Counted from the first letter of the stretch, positions 25,404-33,828 are shown. The stretch: DNA of 64,000 nucleotides from Pseudomonas fluorescens (GCF_902497995.1 NZ_CABVII010000017.1:1-64000), one strand, 5' to 3'. Numbers and translations are program-made. Notes: a model not told the origin generated them from the sequence alone.

Positions 25404-26042
25404 ATGAATGCTGCAAAACGCCTGGAAATTTTCCGCAGGTTTCACGAAGACAACCCGGAACCGAAGACCGAACTGGCCTACTCGTCGCCGTTCGAATTAC
25501 TGATCTCGGTGATTCTTTCGGCGCAGTCGACCGATGTCGGCGTCAACAAGGCCACTGCCAGACTCTATCCGATAGCCAATACGCCGGCCGCGATTCATGC
25601 CCTGGGCGTCGAGGGGTTGTCGGAGTACATCAAGACCATCGGCCTGTTCAACAGCAAAGCGAAAAACGTGATCGAGACCTGTCGTTTGCTGCTGGAGCGT
25701 CATGGAGGTGAAGTGCCGCAAACCCGCGAAGCGCTGGAAGCGCTACCCGGTGTCGGTCGCAAAACGGCCAACGTGGTGCTTAATACCGCATTCCGCCAGC
25801 TGACCATGGCCGTCGACACCCATATCTTCCGGGTCAGCAATCGTACCGGGATTGCGCCGGGCAAGAATGTGGTCGAGGTCGAAATGAAACTGATGAAGTT
25901 CGTGCCCAAGCAATACCTGCTCGATTCCCATCACTGGCTGATACTCCACGGGCGTTACGTCTGCCTGGCGCGCAAGCCCCGCTGTGGCAGTTGCCGGATT
26001 GAAGACCTGTGCGAATACAAGCACAAGACCTCGGACGATTGA
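25404..26042 (+). CDS. nth: Endonuclease III (DNA glycosylase/AP lyase)
   Basis: 212 residues; ATG preceded by GAGGAAAA. The helix-hairpin-helix LPGVGRKTANVVLN with its catalytic lysine, the catalytic aspartate in VDTHIFRV, and the C-terminal [4Fe-4S] motif C-X6-C-X2-C-X5-C (CLARKPRCGSCRIEDLC) are all complete. It removes oxidised pyrimidines in base excision repair. Its place at the end of the rnf/rsx operon is conserved in gammaproteobacteria. Confidence 0.95.
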   Translation: MNAAKRLEIFRRFHEDNPEPKTELAYSSPFELLISVILSAQSTDVGVNKATARLYPIANTPAAIHALGVEGLSEYIKTIGLFNSKAKNVIETCRLLLERHGGEVPQTREALEALPGVGRKTANVVLNTAFRQLTMAVDTHIFRVSNRTGIAPGKNVVEVEMKLMKFVPKQYLLDSHHWLILHGRYVCLARKPRCGSCRIEDLCEYKHKTSDD

Positions 26043-26149
26043 GGCGCTATTAGGTTTTTTGATTTATCGATTGAAAAAATCTTTTTTACCCGCCGCAAGA
26101 ATGTCGATATAAGGAGCGCCAAAGGCAGTCTTAGCCTGGAGTTGACCTT

Positions 26150-26329
26150 ATGAGTACTGGCAACGAGCAATTGGACGTAGAAGACGACTTCACCCCCATT
26201 GAGGCTGATGACGCCGAACCTGTGGTTGAAGTGGCAAAGACCAACCTCAACAAACGCCGCACCATTGACAATATGCTGGAGGAGCGCCGACTGCAAAAGC
26301 AATTGGCCGATTATGATTTTGACCTATGA
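26150..26329 (+). CDS. Small acidic protein of the PA3496 type
   Basis: 59 residues; ATG at 26150 preceded by GGAG at eight bases. The N-terminal half is acidic (LDVEDDFTPIEADDAEP), the C-terminal half basic-helical (LNKRRTIDNMLEERRLQKQL) and ends ADYDFDL. This layout and the place right after nth match PA3496, a small conserved Pseudomonas family annotated as a putative envelope-integrity protein; I rely on memory for that. There is no signal peptide or membrane helix, so it is probably cytoplasmic. A terminator follows at once. Confidence 0.8.
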   Translation: MSTGNEQLDVEDDFTPIEADDAEPVVEVAKTNLNKRRTIDNMLEERRLQKQLADYDFDL

Positions 26330-26337
26330 CACCTCAA

Positions 26338-26366
26338 AAGCCTCCCGAAACGGAGGCTTTTTACTA
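26338..26366 (+). terminator. Terminator after the PA3496-type gene
   Basis: AAGCCTCC, loop CGAAAC, GGAGGCTTTTT. It ends the rsx-nth-small gene unit; the A-rich 5' side could also help end the minus-strand regulator gene. Confidence 0.85.
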
Positions 26367-26416
26367 AGTGCCGCCCCCTGATAAACGCCTAACGCCTATC
26401 GTCAACATTGCAGCCG

Positions 26417-27043
26417 TCACACCAGACCATTGCGTTGCGCCAATTCGATCAGATCGACCAGGGAACGGGCATTGAGCTTCAACAACAAGCGAGTCTTGTA
26501 AGTACTGACGGTTTTATTGCTGAGGAACATTCCGTCGGCAATCTCCTTGTTGGTCCTTCCCCGGGCCAATTGCTGCAACACCATCATTTCCCGCCCCGAC
26601 AGACGATCCACCATATCGGATTCACTGGCATTGCCCAGACTGGAACGCACAGTGTGCAGGGCTTGATTCGGAAAATAACTGTAGCCTGACAACACCGCCT
26701 TTATTGCGCTGAGCAATTCAGTGAGGTCCTGTTGCTTGCAGACATATCCGGCCGCCCCCGACTGCATGCAACGCATGGAGAAATGACCAGGTGCCTGGGA
26801 CGTCAGTATCAATACTTTTATTGGCATTGCTGCCGATGTCAGACGCGCAATGACTTCCAACCCATCAAGTTTCGGAATGCCAATGTCCAGAATGACAATA
26901 TCGGGCATGAGTTCGCGGGCAAGTTGTAACGCATCCACGCCATTATCTGTTTCTGCAATGACTTCGTAGCCATGACGTTCCATCAGCATACGTACCGCGA
27001 GACGAATGACGGGGTGATCATCCACGATCAGCACTTTATTCAT
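26417..27043 (-). CDS. NarL/LuxR-type response regulator (BvgA/EvgA-like)
   Basis: 208 residues from MNKVLIVDDHP at 27043. The receiver has the DD pair, phospho-Asp in DIVILDIGIPKLDG and a conserved Lys (GYVCKQQD). The C-terminal LuxR-type helix-turn-helix reads LSGREMMVLQQLARGRTNKEIADGMFLSNKTVSTYKTRL. No sensor kinase gene is adjacent, so it is an orphan regulator or pairs with a kinase elsewhere. Similar orphan regulators in Pseudomonas belong to the BvgA/RocA group; the target genes cannot be deduced. The start region is AT-richer than its surroundings. Confidence 0.85.
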   Translation of the reverse strand: MNKVLIVDDHPVIRLAVRMLMERHGYEVIAETDNGVDALQLARELMPDIVILDIGIPKLDGLEVIARLTSAAMPIKVLILTSQAPGHFSMRCMQSGAAGYVCKQQDLTELLSAIKAVLSGYSYFPNQALHTVRSSLGNASESDMVDRLSGREMMVLQQLARGRTNKEIADGMFLSNKTVSTYKTRLLLKLNARSLVDLIELAQRNGLV

Positions 27044-27540
27044 GGGCAAGTCCAATTTCGCTGTTCGAATTTTTAGAGCCCGCACAATAGCCTAGTCGTT
27101 TCACCCATGGCATGCCGCCCCCCCCGGCCACCCACAGCAAGAGACATTCCCTACGCACAACACAGATTATTCCTACAAAAATTCTTCGAATACACTGCAT
27201 CAGAAAACGTATCAGACGCTCGACCTGCCATTCTACAAAAATTTTTTTGTATCGATTTGCAACCATAAAATAAACAAAAAAACTCAGAGACGGAAAATCC
27301 GCCATCTAATGACGCTTCAACTATCCTGGAAAGTAACCGATATTTTCCAAACCAGGATGCACATTAACAACTTCGCCCATTCCGCGTGCTCACACTCATA
27401 CCGCCAAACGACAATCCATACCCTAATACAATGTAACCGGCATACCCGAAACACTAGCCAGCAGTTACCATCCCGAGTAGCAGACCAAAACCTCTCCCAC
27501 AAACCCCCTGAGAAAAGACAAACTTCAATGAGAATAAAAC
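27044..27540. other. AT-rich intergenic segment between the regulator and the membrane protein gene
   Basis: This gap has clearly lower GC than the rest of the window, long A and T runs (near 27230-27290) and a short poly-C tract near 27118-27125. It should hold the promoters of the divergent regulator and membrane protein genes, but I cannot fix either. The short reading frames in it lack ribosome sites and normal codon use. Confidence 0.5.
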
Positions 27541-28239
27541 ATGGAAAACATAAAACAAAGAATCACCAACCCCATGACACTGATCGCGATATTCGCAACC
27601 CTGTCTGAAACTTCAGCAGCTATCTCCCTACCCTTCCTCGATGACGAAGACAGAGATATCTACGTCTGGTTCCTGATCAGCTTTCCTTTCTATCTGCTCT
27701 TTCTTTTCTTTGCCACACTCAACTTCAATTATCGGTCGCTTTATGCACCCTCCGATTTTGAAAAAGGCGAGCATTTCATAACAGCCATGAACAAGGCCGG
27801 GCGCCCGGGAAAGAGTGAATCCAGGTTGACACAAAAAAAATCGGCCCGAAGTCAATCGACGATCGATCGCGGATCCACACACACTCCCTGTTACGCACAG
27901 GACCCTCCCGGGACGGATCTGCAGACTGCGGCAGAGCACTACGTCCGCCTGCCGGAGCGACTCAAAGACCTGTACATCGTCGATATACGCGGGATGAGCC
28001 AAAAAATCGAGATGGGCGCCTCGCTGGAGAAGATTCAACAAGAACAGGGAAAAGCGGCCCACGCCATCGTGTTCATCACCTGTACTGAATCAGAGAGACT
28101 ACTGAAGGAGAGCAGATTCAAACATGCAAAAAACACAAAGAAACACCGTGGTGCATCGCTCTATGCTGCTTACAATTTGAATTCAAATGACGTGACGGTC
28201 ATTGATCAAACGCATCCATTGACGCAGGGCGGTCAATAG
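27541..28239 (+). CDS. Unrecognised protein with two N-terminal membrane helices
   Basis: 232 residues. Two hydrophobic segments at about 11-31 (PMTLIAIFATLSETSAAISL) and 41-62 (YVWFLISFPFYLLFLFFATL) are followed by NYRSLYAPSDFEKGEHF, a polar and basic linker, and a soluble domain (about residues 125-232) with alternating strands and helices (HAIVFITCTESERLLK). I have a sense of having seen the helix pair plus LYAPSDF motif in scattered bacterial membrane proteins of unknown role, but cannot name a family. Codon use is AT-biased compared with neighbours, which suggests transfer. It is a single gene facing argG. Confidence 0.65.
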   Translation: MENIKQRITNPMTLIAIFATLSETSAAISLPFLDDEDRDIYVWFLISFPFYLLFLFFATLNFNYRSLYAPSDFEKGEHFITAMNKAGRPGKSESRLTQKKSARSQSTIDRGSTHTPCYAQDPPGTDLQTAAEHYVRLPERLKDLYIVDIRGMSQKIEMGASLEKIQQEQGKAAHAIVFITCTESERLLKESRFKHAKNTKKHRGASLYAAYNLNSNDVTVIDQTHPLTQGGQ

Positions 28240-28320
28240 CGATTGAAGACCAGGTGGAGGCAGACAGGAAAGTCATCAGCACGCTGCACAGCAATGCCAG
28301 GCAGAACATCCCCCATTCAG

Positions 28321-28353
28321 ATCCGTGGCCTTGTCGACGACAAGGCCACGGAT
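28321..28353. repeat. Perfect 16-bp inverted repeat between convergent genes
   Basis: ATCCGTGGCCTTGTCG and its complement are separated by one base. It lies 82 bases after the unrecognised membrane protein gene and 35 bases past the argG stop. Neither side has a T-run, so it is not a classical terminator, though it may act as one for either strand. Confidence 0.7.
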
Positions 28354-28387
28354 TCAATTACGGCGTTGCACGACGCTCTCTGGCATC

Positions 28388-29605
28388 TCAGAAAAGCTTG
28401 CGGCCTTTGTTCGCCGCAATACGCATGCGCAAGGCATTGAGCTTGATGAAGCCCGCCGCATCGGCCTGGTTGTAGGCGCCGCCATCCTCCTCGAAGGTTG
28501 CGATGTTGGCGTCGAACAGCGATTCGTCGGACTTGCGGCCAGTGACGATCACGTTGCCCTTGTACAGCTTCAGGCGCACGACGCCGTTCACATGAGCCTG
28601 GGACGCATCGATCATCTGTTGCAGCATCAGACGCTCAGGGCTCCACCAGTAACCGGTGTAGATCAGGCTGGCGTATTTAGGCATCAGCTCATCCTTGAGG
28701 TGAGCCACTTCGCGGTCCAGGGTGATCGATTCGATCGCACGGTGGGCGCGCAGCATGATGGTGCCGCCAGGGGTTTCGTAGCAGCCACGGGACTTCATGC
28801 CGACGTAGCGGTTCTCGACGATGTCCAGACGACCGATACCGTGTTCGCCACCGATACGGTTCAGGGTCGCCAGTACGGTGGCCGGGGTCATTTCGACGCC
28901 GTCCAGCGCGACGATATCGCCGTTGCGGTAGGTCAGTTCCAGGTACTGCGCCTTGTCAGGAGCCTTCTCCGGGGAGACGGTCCATTTCCACATGTCTTCT
29001 TCGTGCTCGGTCCAGGTGTCTTCCAGCACGCCGCCTTCATAGGAGATGTGCAGCAGGTTGGCATCCATCGAGTACGGGGATTTTTTCTTGCCGTGACGCT
29101 CGATCGGGATATTGTGCTTTTCAGCGTAATCCATCAGCTTTTCACGGGACAGCAGGTCCCATTCGCGCCACGGAGCGATGACCTTCACGCCTGGCTTCAA
29201 GGCGTAGGCGCCCAGTTCGAAACGCACCTGGTCGTTACCCTTGCCGGTAGCGCCGTGGGAAATGGCGTCAGCGCCGGTTTCGTTGGCAATTTCGATCAGG
29301 CGCTTGGCGATCAACGGACGAGCGATGGAAGTACCCAGCAGGTACTCGCCTTCATAAACGGTGTTGGCGCGAAACATCGGGAACACGAAATCACGCACGA
29401 ATTCTTCGCGCAGATCGTCGATGTAGATTTCTTTTACGCCCATGGCCTGAGCCTTGGCGCGGGCCGGTTCGACCTCTTCGCCCTGACCCAGGTCAGCGGT
29501 GAAGGTCACGACTTCACAGTTATAAGTATCCTGCAGCCACTTGAGGATCACCGAAGTGTCCAGGCCGCCGGAATACGCCAGAACGACCTTGTTTACGTCC
29601 GCCAT
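28388..29605 (-). CDS. argG: Argininosuccinate synthase
   Basis: 405 residues from MADVNKVVLAYSGG. The N-type ATP pyrophosphatase loop AYSGGLDTSV is at residues 9-18. The enzyme joins citrulline and aspartate with ATP to argininosuccinate, the step after ArgF (also in the window). The ORF has in-frame upstream codons that are unlikely to be used. ArgR-like direct repeats lie about 60-96 bases before the start. It is preceded on the same strand by motY. Confidence 0.96.
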   Translation of the reverse strand: MADVNKVVLAYSGGLDTSVILKWLQDTYNCEVVTFTADLGQGEEVEPARAKAQAMGVKEIYIDDLREEFVRDFVFPMFRANTVYEGEYLLGTSIARPLIAKRLIEIANETGADAISHGATGKGNDQVRFELGAYALKPGVKVIAPWREWDLLSREKLMDYAEKHNIPIERHGKKKSPYSMDANLLHISYEGGVLEDTWTEHEEDMWKWTVSPEKAPDKAQYLELTYRNGDIVALDGVEMTPATVLATLNRIGGEHGIGRLDIVENRYVGMKSRGCYETPGGTIMLRAHRAIESITLDREVAHLKDELMPKYASLIYTGYWWSPERLMLQQMIDASQAHVNGVVRLKLYKGNVIVTGRKSDESLFDANIATFEEDGGAYNQADAAGFIKLNALRMRIAANKGRKLF

Positions 29606-29664
29606 GCCATCACTCCACGGGGTTCTACGGAAAGCCGTCAAGTCTACCGGTCATGCAGAATAAT

Positions 29665-29701
29665 TTACAGAGGCGCGACAGCTTATGACGACGAAGCGAC
29701 A
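29665..29701 (-). promoter_or_regulatory. ArgR-type operator upstream of argG
   Basis: On the minus strand TGTCGC occurs twice exactly 21 bases apart (complements at 29696-29701 and 29675-29680). The copy nearer argG is followed by N8 and AA; the farther copy has CA at that place. The layout TGTCGC-N8-AA-N5 repeated in tandem is the Pseudomonas ArgR consensus as I recall it. Confidence 0.6.
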
Positions 29702-29734
29702 GATTATGTCGAGCACGCGACGATTACAGCGCAT

Positions 29735-30643
29735 TCAGAACGTCGATGCTGCGCTCGCCGACGCCGTGGCGCGAGGGGGCGGTTGTTCGGTCGGCGCCAC
29801 CCGCGCGAGATGTACATTGACCCGACGGTTCTTCGCCCGGTTGGCGGCAGTGATGTTGGGCACCAACGGATAACGTTCACCGTGGAAGCGCACGGTGATC
29901 TGCGACGCCTGGACACCGTTGGCCTTGAAGAACTCCATGACCGCCAGGGCCCGGCGCCGCGACAGCTCCCGGTTGGTCAGGCGGTTGCCGCTGTTGTCGG
30001 AGTGACCATCGAGCTCGATGTGATTGACCGTCGGGTCGGCCTTCATGAACTCGAGCATCACTTGCAATTGTGCCTTGGCCTGCGCGTCGAGATCGATGCC
30101 TTCGCCGGGGAAGCCGATCCGGGACTGTTTGACCTGTTCGAAACTCTTCGGCAGCAGCTTCGCTACACAGGCCTGATAGGCGTTGAAGGCCTTGCTGAAC
30201 CTGACCGGCAACAGACGCACTTCCGATACCCGGCCATCGCCCGAATAATGCCGCACCACCGGACTGCGGCCGTCCATCAAGCCACTGATCAAGCGCCCGG
30301 CCTGTACTGGCGAGCTGTTGAACAGCACATTACCGCTACCGATTTGCACGGCACCGAGGTTGATGTCGCCCCGCCCCGGCTGCCATGGCGCCGCAGCCGC
30401 CAGCAAGGTCGCCGAACCGCCGCCGATCATCGCGTTATAAACCTTCAGCCGAAACGTCGCCTGCTCACCGGCGCGGCGCACGAACTCACCCGAGCCAAAA
30501 TCGGTTATCGGCTGAATCAGGCGGCATTCGACCGTGTCACCTTCGACCGTCCACTCGATGCTCTCCAGGCGGGTCTGGAAAGTGAGCGCCATCGCAGGAA
30601 GGCTGGCAAACACACTGAGCAGGGCTAAATAACGCTGGCGCAC
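29735..30643 (-). CDS. motY: Flagellar motor protein MotY (OmpA-like C-terminal domain)
   Basis: About 302 residues. I choose a GTG at 30643 because GGAG precedes it by six bases and it yields a clean signal peptide (RQRYLALLSVFASLPAMA); a GTG at 30655 is the alternative. The N-terminal beta-rich MotY domain covers about residues 20-150. The peptidoglycan-binding OmpA domain follows, with HIELDGHSDNSG and NRELSRRRALAVMEFF. MotY forms the periplasmic T-ring that supports MotAB/MotCD stators. The order argG-motY-pyrC-rnt matches P. aeruginosa PA3525-PA3528. Confidence 0.88.
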   Translation of the reverse strand: MRQRYLALLSVFASLPAMALTFQTRLESIEWTVEGDTVECRLIQPITDFGSGEFVRRAGEQATFRLKVYNAMIGGGSATLLAAAAPWQPGRGDINLGAVQIGSGNVLFNSSPVQAGRLISGLMDGRSPVVRHYSGDGRVSEVRLLPVRFSKAFNAYQACVAKLLPKSFEQVKQSRIGFPGEGIDLDAQAKAQLQVMLEFMKADPTVNHIELDGHSDNSGNRLTNRELSRRRALAVMEFFKANGVQASQITVRFHGERYPLVPNITAANRAKNRRVNVHLARVAPTEQPPPRATASASAASTF

Positions 30644-30802
30644 GGGAGGCTCCACTGGCTTCTACAACAAAAAGACCGACACACATAGGTTCACGGCATA
30701 CCTGTTGGATATCGGAAGCTTCCCGCAAAACTTGATAGCGAGTGCCTGGAGGAGTCTTTTCCGGTAGCATTCCCCTGAGTTTGACCCGCCTGGAATCCCC
30801 TC

Positions 30803-31849
30803 ATGTCCGACCGCCTGACCCTGCTGCGTCCCGACGACTGGCATATACATCTTCGCGATGGTGCCGTGTTGACCAATACCGTTGCGGATGTCGCGCGCAC
30901 CTTTGGTCGCGCCATCATCATGCCCAACCTGGTACCTCCGGTGCGCAACGCCGCTGAAGCCGACGGCTATCGCCAGCGGATTCTCGCTGCACGCCCGGCC
31001 GGCAGTCGTTTCGAACCCTTGATGGTGCTGTACCTGACCGACCGTACCCAACCCGAAGAAATTCGCGAGGCCAAGGCCAGCGGTTTCATTCACGCCGCCA
31101 AGCTGTACCCGGCCGGCGCGACCACCAATTCGGACTCTGGCGTCACCAGCATCGACAAGATTTTCCCTGCCCTGGAGGCCATGGCCGAAGTCGGGATGCC
31201 CCTGCTGGTCCACGGTGAAGTCACCCGTGGCGATGTCGACGTGTTCGATCGCGAAAAAATCTTCATCGATGAGCACATGCGTCGTGTGGTCGAGCGTTTC
31301 CCAACGCTCAAAGTGGTGTTCGAACACATCACCACCACAGATGCCGTGCAGTTCGTCAATGAGGCCTCGGCCAACGTCGGCGCGACCATTACCGCCCATC
31401 ACCTGCTGTACAACCGCAACCATATGTTGGTGGGCGGGATTCGGCCGCACTTCTACTGCCTGCCGATTCTCAAGCGCAATACGCACCAGGAAGCGCTGCT
31501 CGACGCCGCCACCAGCGGTAGCGACAAGTTCTTCCTCGGCACCGACTCGGCGCCCCATGCCCAGCACGCCAAGGAAGCCGCCTGTGGCTGTGCGGGTTGC
31601 TACACCGCCTATGCCGCGATCGAGATGTACGCCGAAGCCTTCGAACAGCGCAACGCGCTGGACAAGCTCGAAGCCTTCGCCAGCCTCAACGGCCCGCGTT
31701 TCTACGGCCTGCCGGTGAACACCGATCGCATCACCCTGGTCCGCGAAGAGTGGACCGCCCCGACCAGCCTGCCATTTGGCGAGCTGACTGTAATCCCGCT
31801 GCGCGCCGGTGAAAAACTGCGCTGGCGCCTGCTGGAGGAACACGCGTGA
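30803..31849 (+). CDS. pyrC: Dihydroorotase
   Basis: 348 residues, the class II (E. coli PyrC) length. Metal ligands H14 and H16 are in DDWHIHLRDG, and the carbamylated lysine is in HAAKLYPAGATTNS. It closes carbamoyl aspartate to dihydroorotate in pyrimidine synthesis in the cytoplasm. It is divergent from motY and overlaps rnt by four bases, so the two are translated together. Confidence 0.96.
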   Translation: MSDRLTLLRPDDWHIHLRDGAVLTNTVADVARTFGRAIIMPNLVPPVRNAAEADGYRQRILAARPAGSRFEPLMVLYLTDRTQPEEIREAKASGFIHAAKLYPAGATTNSDSGVTSIDKIFPALEAMAEVGMPLLVHGEVTRGDVDVFDREKIFIDEHMRRVVERFPTLKVVFEHITTTDAVQFVNEASANVGATITAHHLLYNRNHMLVGGIRPHFYCLPILKRNTHQEALLDAATSGSDKFFLGTDSAPHAQHAKEAACGCAGCYTAYAAIEMYAEAFEQRNALDKLEAFASLNGPRFYGLPVNTDRITLVREEWTAPTSLPFGELTVIPLRAGEKLRWRLLEEHA

Positions 31850-32523
31850 GTGAAGACCATTTCGACGACGAACAGGACGGTCAAGGCGGCGGAGGTGGTC
31901 CGCGCCACCCGATGGCTGAGCGCTTCCGTGGATACCTGCCCGTTGTTGTCGACGTTGAAACCGGGGGTTTCAACTCTGCCACTGACGCCTTGTTGGAAAT
32001 TGCCGCTACCACCATCGCCATGGATGAAAAAGGCTTTGTGTACGCCGATCACACCTACTTCTTCCGCGTCGAGCCGTTTGAAGGCGCGAACATCGAAGCC
32101 GCCGCGCTGGAATTCACCGGGATCAAGCTCGATCACCCGCTGCGCATGGCCGTGAGTGAAGAAGCGGCGCTGACCGATATCTTCCGCGGCATCCGCAAGG
32201 CCCTGAAGGCCAACGGTTGCAAGCGGGCGATCCTGGTCGGGCACAACAGCAGCTTCGATCTGGGCTTCCTCAACGCGGCGGTTGCGCGCCTGGACATGAA
32301 GCGCAACCCGTTTCATCCGTTCTCCAGCTTCGACACCGCAACGCTTGCAGGCCTGGCTTACGGTCAAACCGTACTGGCCAAGGCCTGCCAGGCCGCCGAT
32401 ATCGACTTCGACGGTCGCGAGGCGCACTCGGCTCGTTATGACACCGAGAAGACGGCCGAGCTGTTCTGCGGCATCGTCAACCGCTGGAAACAGATGGGCG
32501 GCTGGGAAGACTACAACGACTAA
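31846..32523 (+). CDS. rnt: Ribonuclease T
   Basis: 225 residues starting at a GTG within GTGAGTGAAG that overlaps the pyrC stop. DEDDh exonuclease motifs are VVDVETGGFN, HNSSFDLGFL and HSARYDTEKTAEL. The enzyme trims 3' ends of tRNA and other stable RNAs as a dimer. A four-base overlap with pyrC and the terminator behind it define a two-gene unit. Confidence 0.93.
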   Translation: MSEDHFDDEQDGQGGGGGPRHPMAERFRGYLPVVVDVETGGFNSATDALLEIAATTIAMDEKGFVYADHTYFFRVEPFEGANIEAAALEFTGIKLDHPLRMAVSEEAALTDIFRGIRKALKANGCKRAILVGHNSSFDLGFLNAAVARLDMKRNPFHPFSSFDTATLAGLAYGQTVLAKACQAADIDFDGREAHSARYDTEKTAELFCGIVNRWKQMGGWEDYND

Positions 32524-32533
32524 CCGCAACGCC

Positions 32534-32569
32534 CATAAAAAAACCGGCCTCCAGGGCCGGTTTTTTTAT
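32534..32569. terminator. Terminator between rnt and the peroxiredoxin gene
   Basis: AAAAAAACCGGCC, loop TCCAG, GGCCGGTTTTTTT. Both sides carry A/T runs, so it serves the two convergent genes. Confidence 0.9.
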
Positions 32570-32583
32570 GCCTCGAACATGCC

Positions 32584-33186
32584 TTACAGCGCAGCAGCGT
32601 TCTCGGTCAGGTAAGCCGCGACACCTTCGGTCGAAGCGGTCATGCCTTTGTCGCCTTTTTTCCAGTTGGCAGGGCAAACTTCGCCGTGCTCTTCGTGGAA
32701 TTGCAGAGCGTCGACCAGGCGGATCAGCTCTTCGATGTTACGGCCCAGCGGCAGGTCGTTGATGATCTGCGAGCGGACAACGCCTTTGTCGTCGATCAGG
32801 AACGCGCCACGGAAAGCCACGCCGCCTTCGGACTCAACGTCGTAGGCCTTGGCGATTTCGTGCTTCAGGTCGGCCGCCATGGTGTAACGGACTTCGCCGA
32901 TACCACCATTGTTGACCGGGGTGTTGCGCCAGGCGTTGTGAGTGAAGTGCGAGTCGATCGAAACGGCGATCACTTCAACGTTGCGTGCCTTGAAGTCGGA
33001 CATGCGGTTGTCCAGAGCAATCAGCTCGGACGGGCAAACGAAGGTGAAGTCCAGTGGGTAGAAGAACACCAGGCCGTATTTGCCTTTGATGGCCGACGAC
33101 AGGGTAAAGCTGTCTACGATTTCGCCATTGCCGAGTACGGCCGGTACGGTGAAGTCAGGGGCTTGCTTGCCTACGAGTACGCTCAT
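32584..33186 (-). CDS. 2-Cys peroxiredoxin (AhpC/TsaA family)
   Basis: 200 residues from MSVLVGKQAPDF. The peroxidatic cysteine C51 is in DFTFVCPSE, and the resolving C171 is in HGEVCPANW, so this is a typical 2-Cys enzyme that reduces hydrogen and alkyl peroxides in the cytoplasm. There is no ahpF next to it, so its reductant (thioredoxin or AhpF from elsewhere) is open. A start farther upstream is in frame but lacks a site. It sits next to bfd and bfr, as PA3529-PA3531 do. Confidence 0.93.
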   Translation of the reverse strand: MSVLVGKQAPDFTVPAVLGNGEIVDSFTLSSAIKGKYGLVFFYPLDFTFVCPSELIALDNRMSDFKARNVEVIAVSIDSHFTHNAWRNTPVNNGGIGEVRYTMAADLKHEIAKAYDVESEGGVAFRGAFLIDDKGVVRSQIINDLPLGRNIEELIRLVDALQFHEEHGEVCPANWKKGDKGMTASTEGVAAYLTENAAAL

Positions 33187-33498
33187 TGGATATCTCCTGG
33201 TGTAAAAACGTGAAGTTCCGGGTTTGCGCCAGCCTGCCACCTTCAGGCGACAGCCCTGTGACACGAACCCGCTTCATAAGGACCGGCCATCATACACTGC
33301 GTTTTTGAGCTGTCCTTAACGGTTTTTCGCAGACAGGTTAAAATGCTTCCCGGCGCTTACTGGCACATTGCTGGGAAAAAACCGTTCGTCGGTCGCGCCC
33401 CCTTATAACGCGAAGCTGTCAGAAACCACTTTGACAATCATTCTCGTTAACATTAAGATCCATCGCAATTGAGTCACAACCAGCGACGGTTTTCACTT
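33187..33498. other. Divergent control region of the peroxiredoxin and bfd genes
   Basis: The gap has the start region of the peroxiredoxin gene on the left and, near bfd, a Fur-like box. I see no gene and no clear OxyR site. Confidence 0.5.
33433..33451 (+). promoter_or_regulatory. Fur-like box upstream of bfd
   Basis: GACAATCATTCTCGTTAAC resembles the 19-bp Fur consensus GATAATGATAATCATTATC in its ATCATT core and AT-rich halves. It lies about 48-66 bases before the bfd start, where iron-repressed promoters are expected. Confidence 0.6.
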
Positions 33499-33717
33499 AT
33501 GTATGTCTGCCTCTGCACTGGCGTCACCGACGGCCAAATCCGCGAAGCAATCTATGAAGGATGCTGCAGCTACAAGGAAGTCCGCCAGGCTACCGGCGTT
33601 GCCAGTCAATGCGGTAAATGCGCCTGCCTTGCCAAGGAAGTGGTGCGCGAAACCCTGACCAAAATACAATCGGCCCAGGCTGCGATTCCCTTTCCTGTAG
33701 AATTTACCGCTGCATAA
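33499..33717 (+). CDS. bfd: Bacterioferritin-associated ferredoxin
   Basis: 72 residues. The four cysteines of the [2Fe-2S] cluster are visible (MYVCLC at 4 and 6, CGKCAC near 38-43). Bfd passes electrons to bacterioferritin to free stored iron. It precedes bfr, as in P. aeruginosa, but a terminator lies between them, so the two are expressed apart. The Fur-like box fits iron-starvation induction. Confidence 0.94.
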   Translation: MYVCLCTGVTDGQIREAIYEGCCSYKEVRQATGVASQCGKCACLAKEVVRETLTKIQSAQAAIPFPVEFTAA

Positions 33718-33732
33718 ATACCGTATTTCAAA

Positions 33733-33759
33733 GAACCGGACTGATGTCCGGTTTTTTTA
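33733..33759 (+). terminator. Terminator after bfd
   Basis: AACCGGAC, loop TGAT, GTCCGGTTTTTTT. Confidence 0.88.
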
Positions 33760-33828
33760 TGCCTGAAAATCAATCGGTTACGCTCTAGACGCGGAACACA
33801 AACATTCTTATTCCGATTAATTTTCACT

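Noticed and set aside
27309..27608. Short frames in the AT-rich leader before the two-helix membrane protein
   Set aside because: No ribosome site, odd composition, and overlap with the better-supported gene at 27541.
28325..30628. A 767-residue frame antisense to argG and motY
   Set aside because: Spans two well-supported genes on the other strand and has no recognisable domain; typical shadow frame of GC-rich DNA.
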